DNA of 7,050 nt from positions 1 through 7,050 of the forward strand of contig JAJZQR010000282.1 of NCBI GenBank assembly GCA_021806765.1, written 5' to 3'. A program made the position numbers and the translations under genes. Each line of letters begins with the position of its first letter. Position 1 is the first letter of the stretch. Source of the DNA: Chloroflexota bacterium. Lineage in GTDB: Bacteria; Chloroflexota; UBA6077. Of the stretch, positions 6,760 to 7,050 are shown in pieces. The notes below the pieces were generated by a model. It worked only from the letters and a program-made list of their open reading frames with translations, did not search any database and had not been told where the DNA came from.

Positions 6760-6976
6760 AGCCGCGCCCACCCGACCAGGCGCGTAATGGGCCAAGCCGG
6801 TCAGAGCATGCCCTTCCGGGGAACACATTAGGGATCAAGACAGGTCAGATCAGATCCCCCGGTCACTCTTCCCGAGGGATGCCGCAGAAGAAGTAGTCGC
6901 TTACAGGTTATCCCACTGCTGCCGGGTGCGGCGCAGGATTCCGGGCAAGCTGCATCCATGGCACAAACGCCTGTAG

Positions 6977-6998
6977 TGGCCGGCGTCTCTGCCGGCCA
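6977..6998. repeat. Perfect GC-rich stem-loop upstream of the kinase
   Basis: TGGCCGGC (6977-6984) and GCCGGCCA (6991-6998) form a perfect eight-pair stem around the loop GTCTCT. The ten bases CCGGCGTCTC at 6980-6989 recur in reverse complement as the centre of the long inverted repeat (3221-3230). That suggests the two hairpins belong to one dispersed intergenic repeat family. No T-run follows on either strand. Confidence 0.75.
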
Positions 6999-7050
6999 GG
7001 TAGCTCGTCGGATACCGCCACAGTACGAGGTACCAGGGCGGGCAGGGACG

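Larger units (their letters stand above)
6745..7050. other. Gap upstream of the kinase operon, no gene seen
   Basis: About 300 bases with no reading frame that looks coding on either strand. It contains the stem-loop at 6977-6998 and the kinase ribosome binding site at 6753-6759. It should also hold the kinase promoter, but I found no pair of -35 and -10 boxes with good match and spacing. The short tandem CAGATCAGAT near 6846-6855 is the only other repeat. The next gene upstream lies outside the window. Confidence 0.6.

Noticed and set aside
6745..6828. The kinase start at the first ATG (6828)
   Set aside because: There is no ribosome binding site, and the added 28 residues are hydrophilic and unlike the start of a membrane protein; the TTG at 6744 has a good site.
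6829..6900. Promoter of the kinase operon near CCTAAT or TAATGT at about 6824-6833
   Set aside because: No hexamer resembling TTGACA lies 16-18 bases upstream of these; the match is too weak to annotate.
6895..6901. AGTCGCT near 6895 as a remnant of the long inverted repeat arm
   Set aside because: Only seven bases match and the flanks differ; such a match is expected by chance in a window of this size.

Overview
The window is GC-rich and holds five genes, all read from the minus strand. It suggests a bacterium of the phylum Chloroflexota; this is an inference, not a proof. Three points support it. The heat-shock genes run hrcA-grpE-dnaK behind a CIRCE operator, as in Gram-positive-type regulation. 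DnaK nevertheless carries the ATPase-domain insert typical of diderm-type DnaK. The GrpE coiled coil and the kinase H-box also read like Chloroflexota homologues as I remember them. The gaps between genes carry long hairpins, as is common in that phylum.

In the direction of transcription (high to low coordinates): 6745-7050 is a gap of about 300 bases with a GC-rich stem-loop (6977-6998) and no convincing gene. Next is a large membrane histidine kinase (3700-6744: eight-TM N-terminal region, TM helix, Cache-like sensor, TM helix, HAMP, GAF, HisKA, HATPase). A stand-alone receiver-domain response regulator follows (3310-3672). The two are 27 bases apart and form a two-component operon, both apparently starting at TTG codons. 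Then comes a 284-base gap with a 24-bp inverted repeat (3189-3256), a smaller hairpin (3153-3178), a sigma-70-type promoter (3110-3138), a CIRCE operator (3082-3108) and a GC-rich leader hairpin (3050-3070). Last is the heat-shock operon: hrcA (2006-3025, GTG start), grpE (1417-1995) and the first 465 codons of dnaK, which leaves the window at base 1.

HrcA should bind CIRCE, which overlaps the predicted transcription start, and so repress its own operon. DnaK is the Hsp70 chaperone and GrpE its nucleotide exchange factor. The kinase probably phosphorylates the receiver protein next to it. That protein has no output domain, so the target of the pathway is not in the window. I found no mobile element, CRISPR array, tRNA or rRNA. 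The least ordinary features are the internally duplicated membrane region of the kinase, the two related intergenic hairpins, and a possible pairing between the 5' end of the heat-shock mRNA and the hrcA ribosome binding site.
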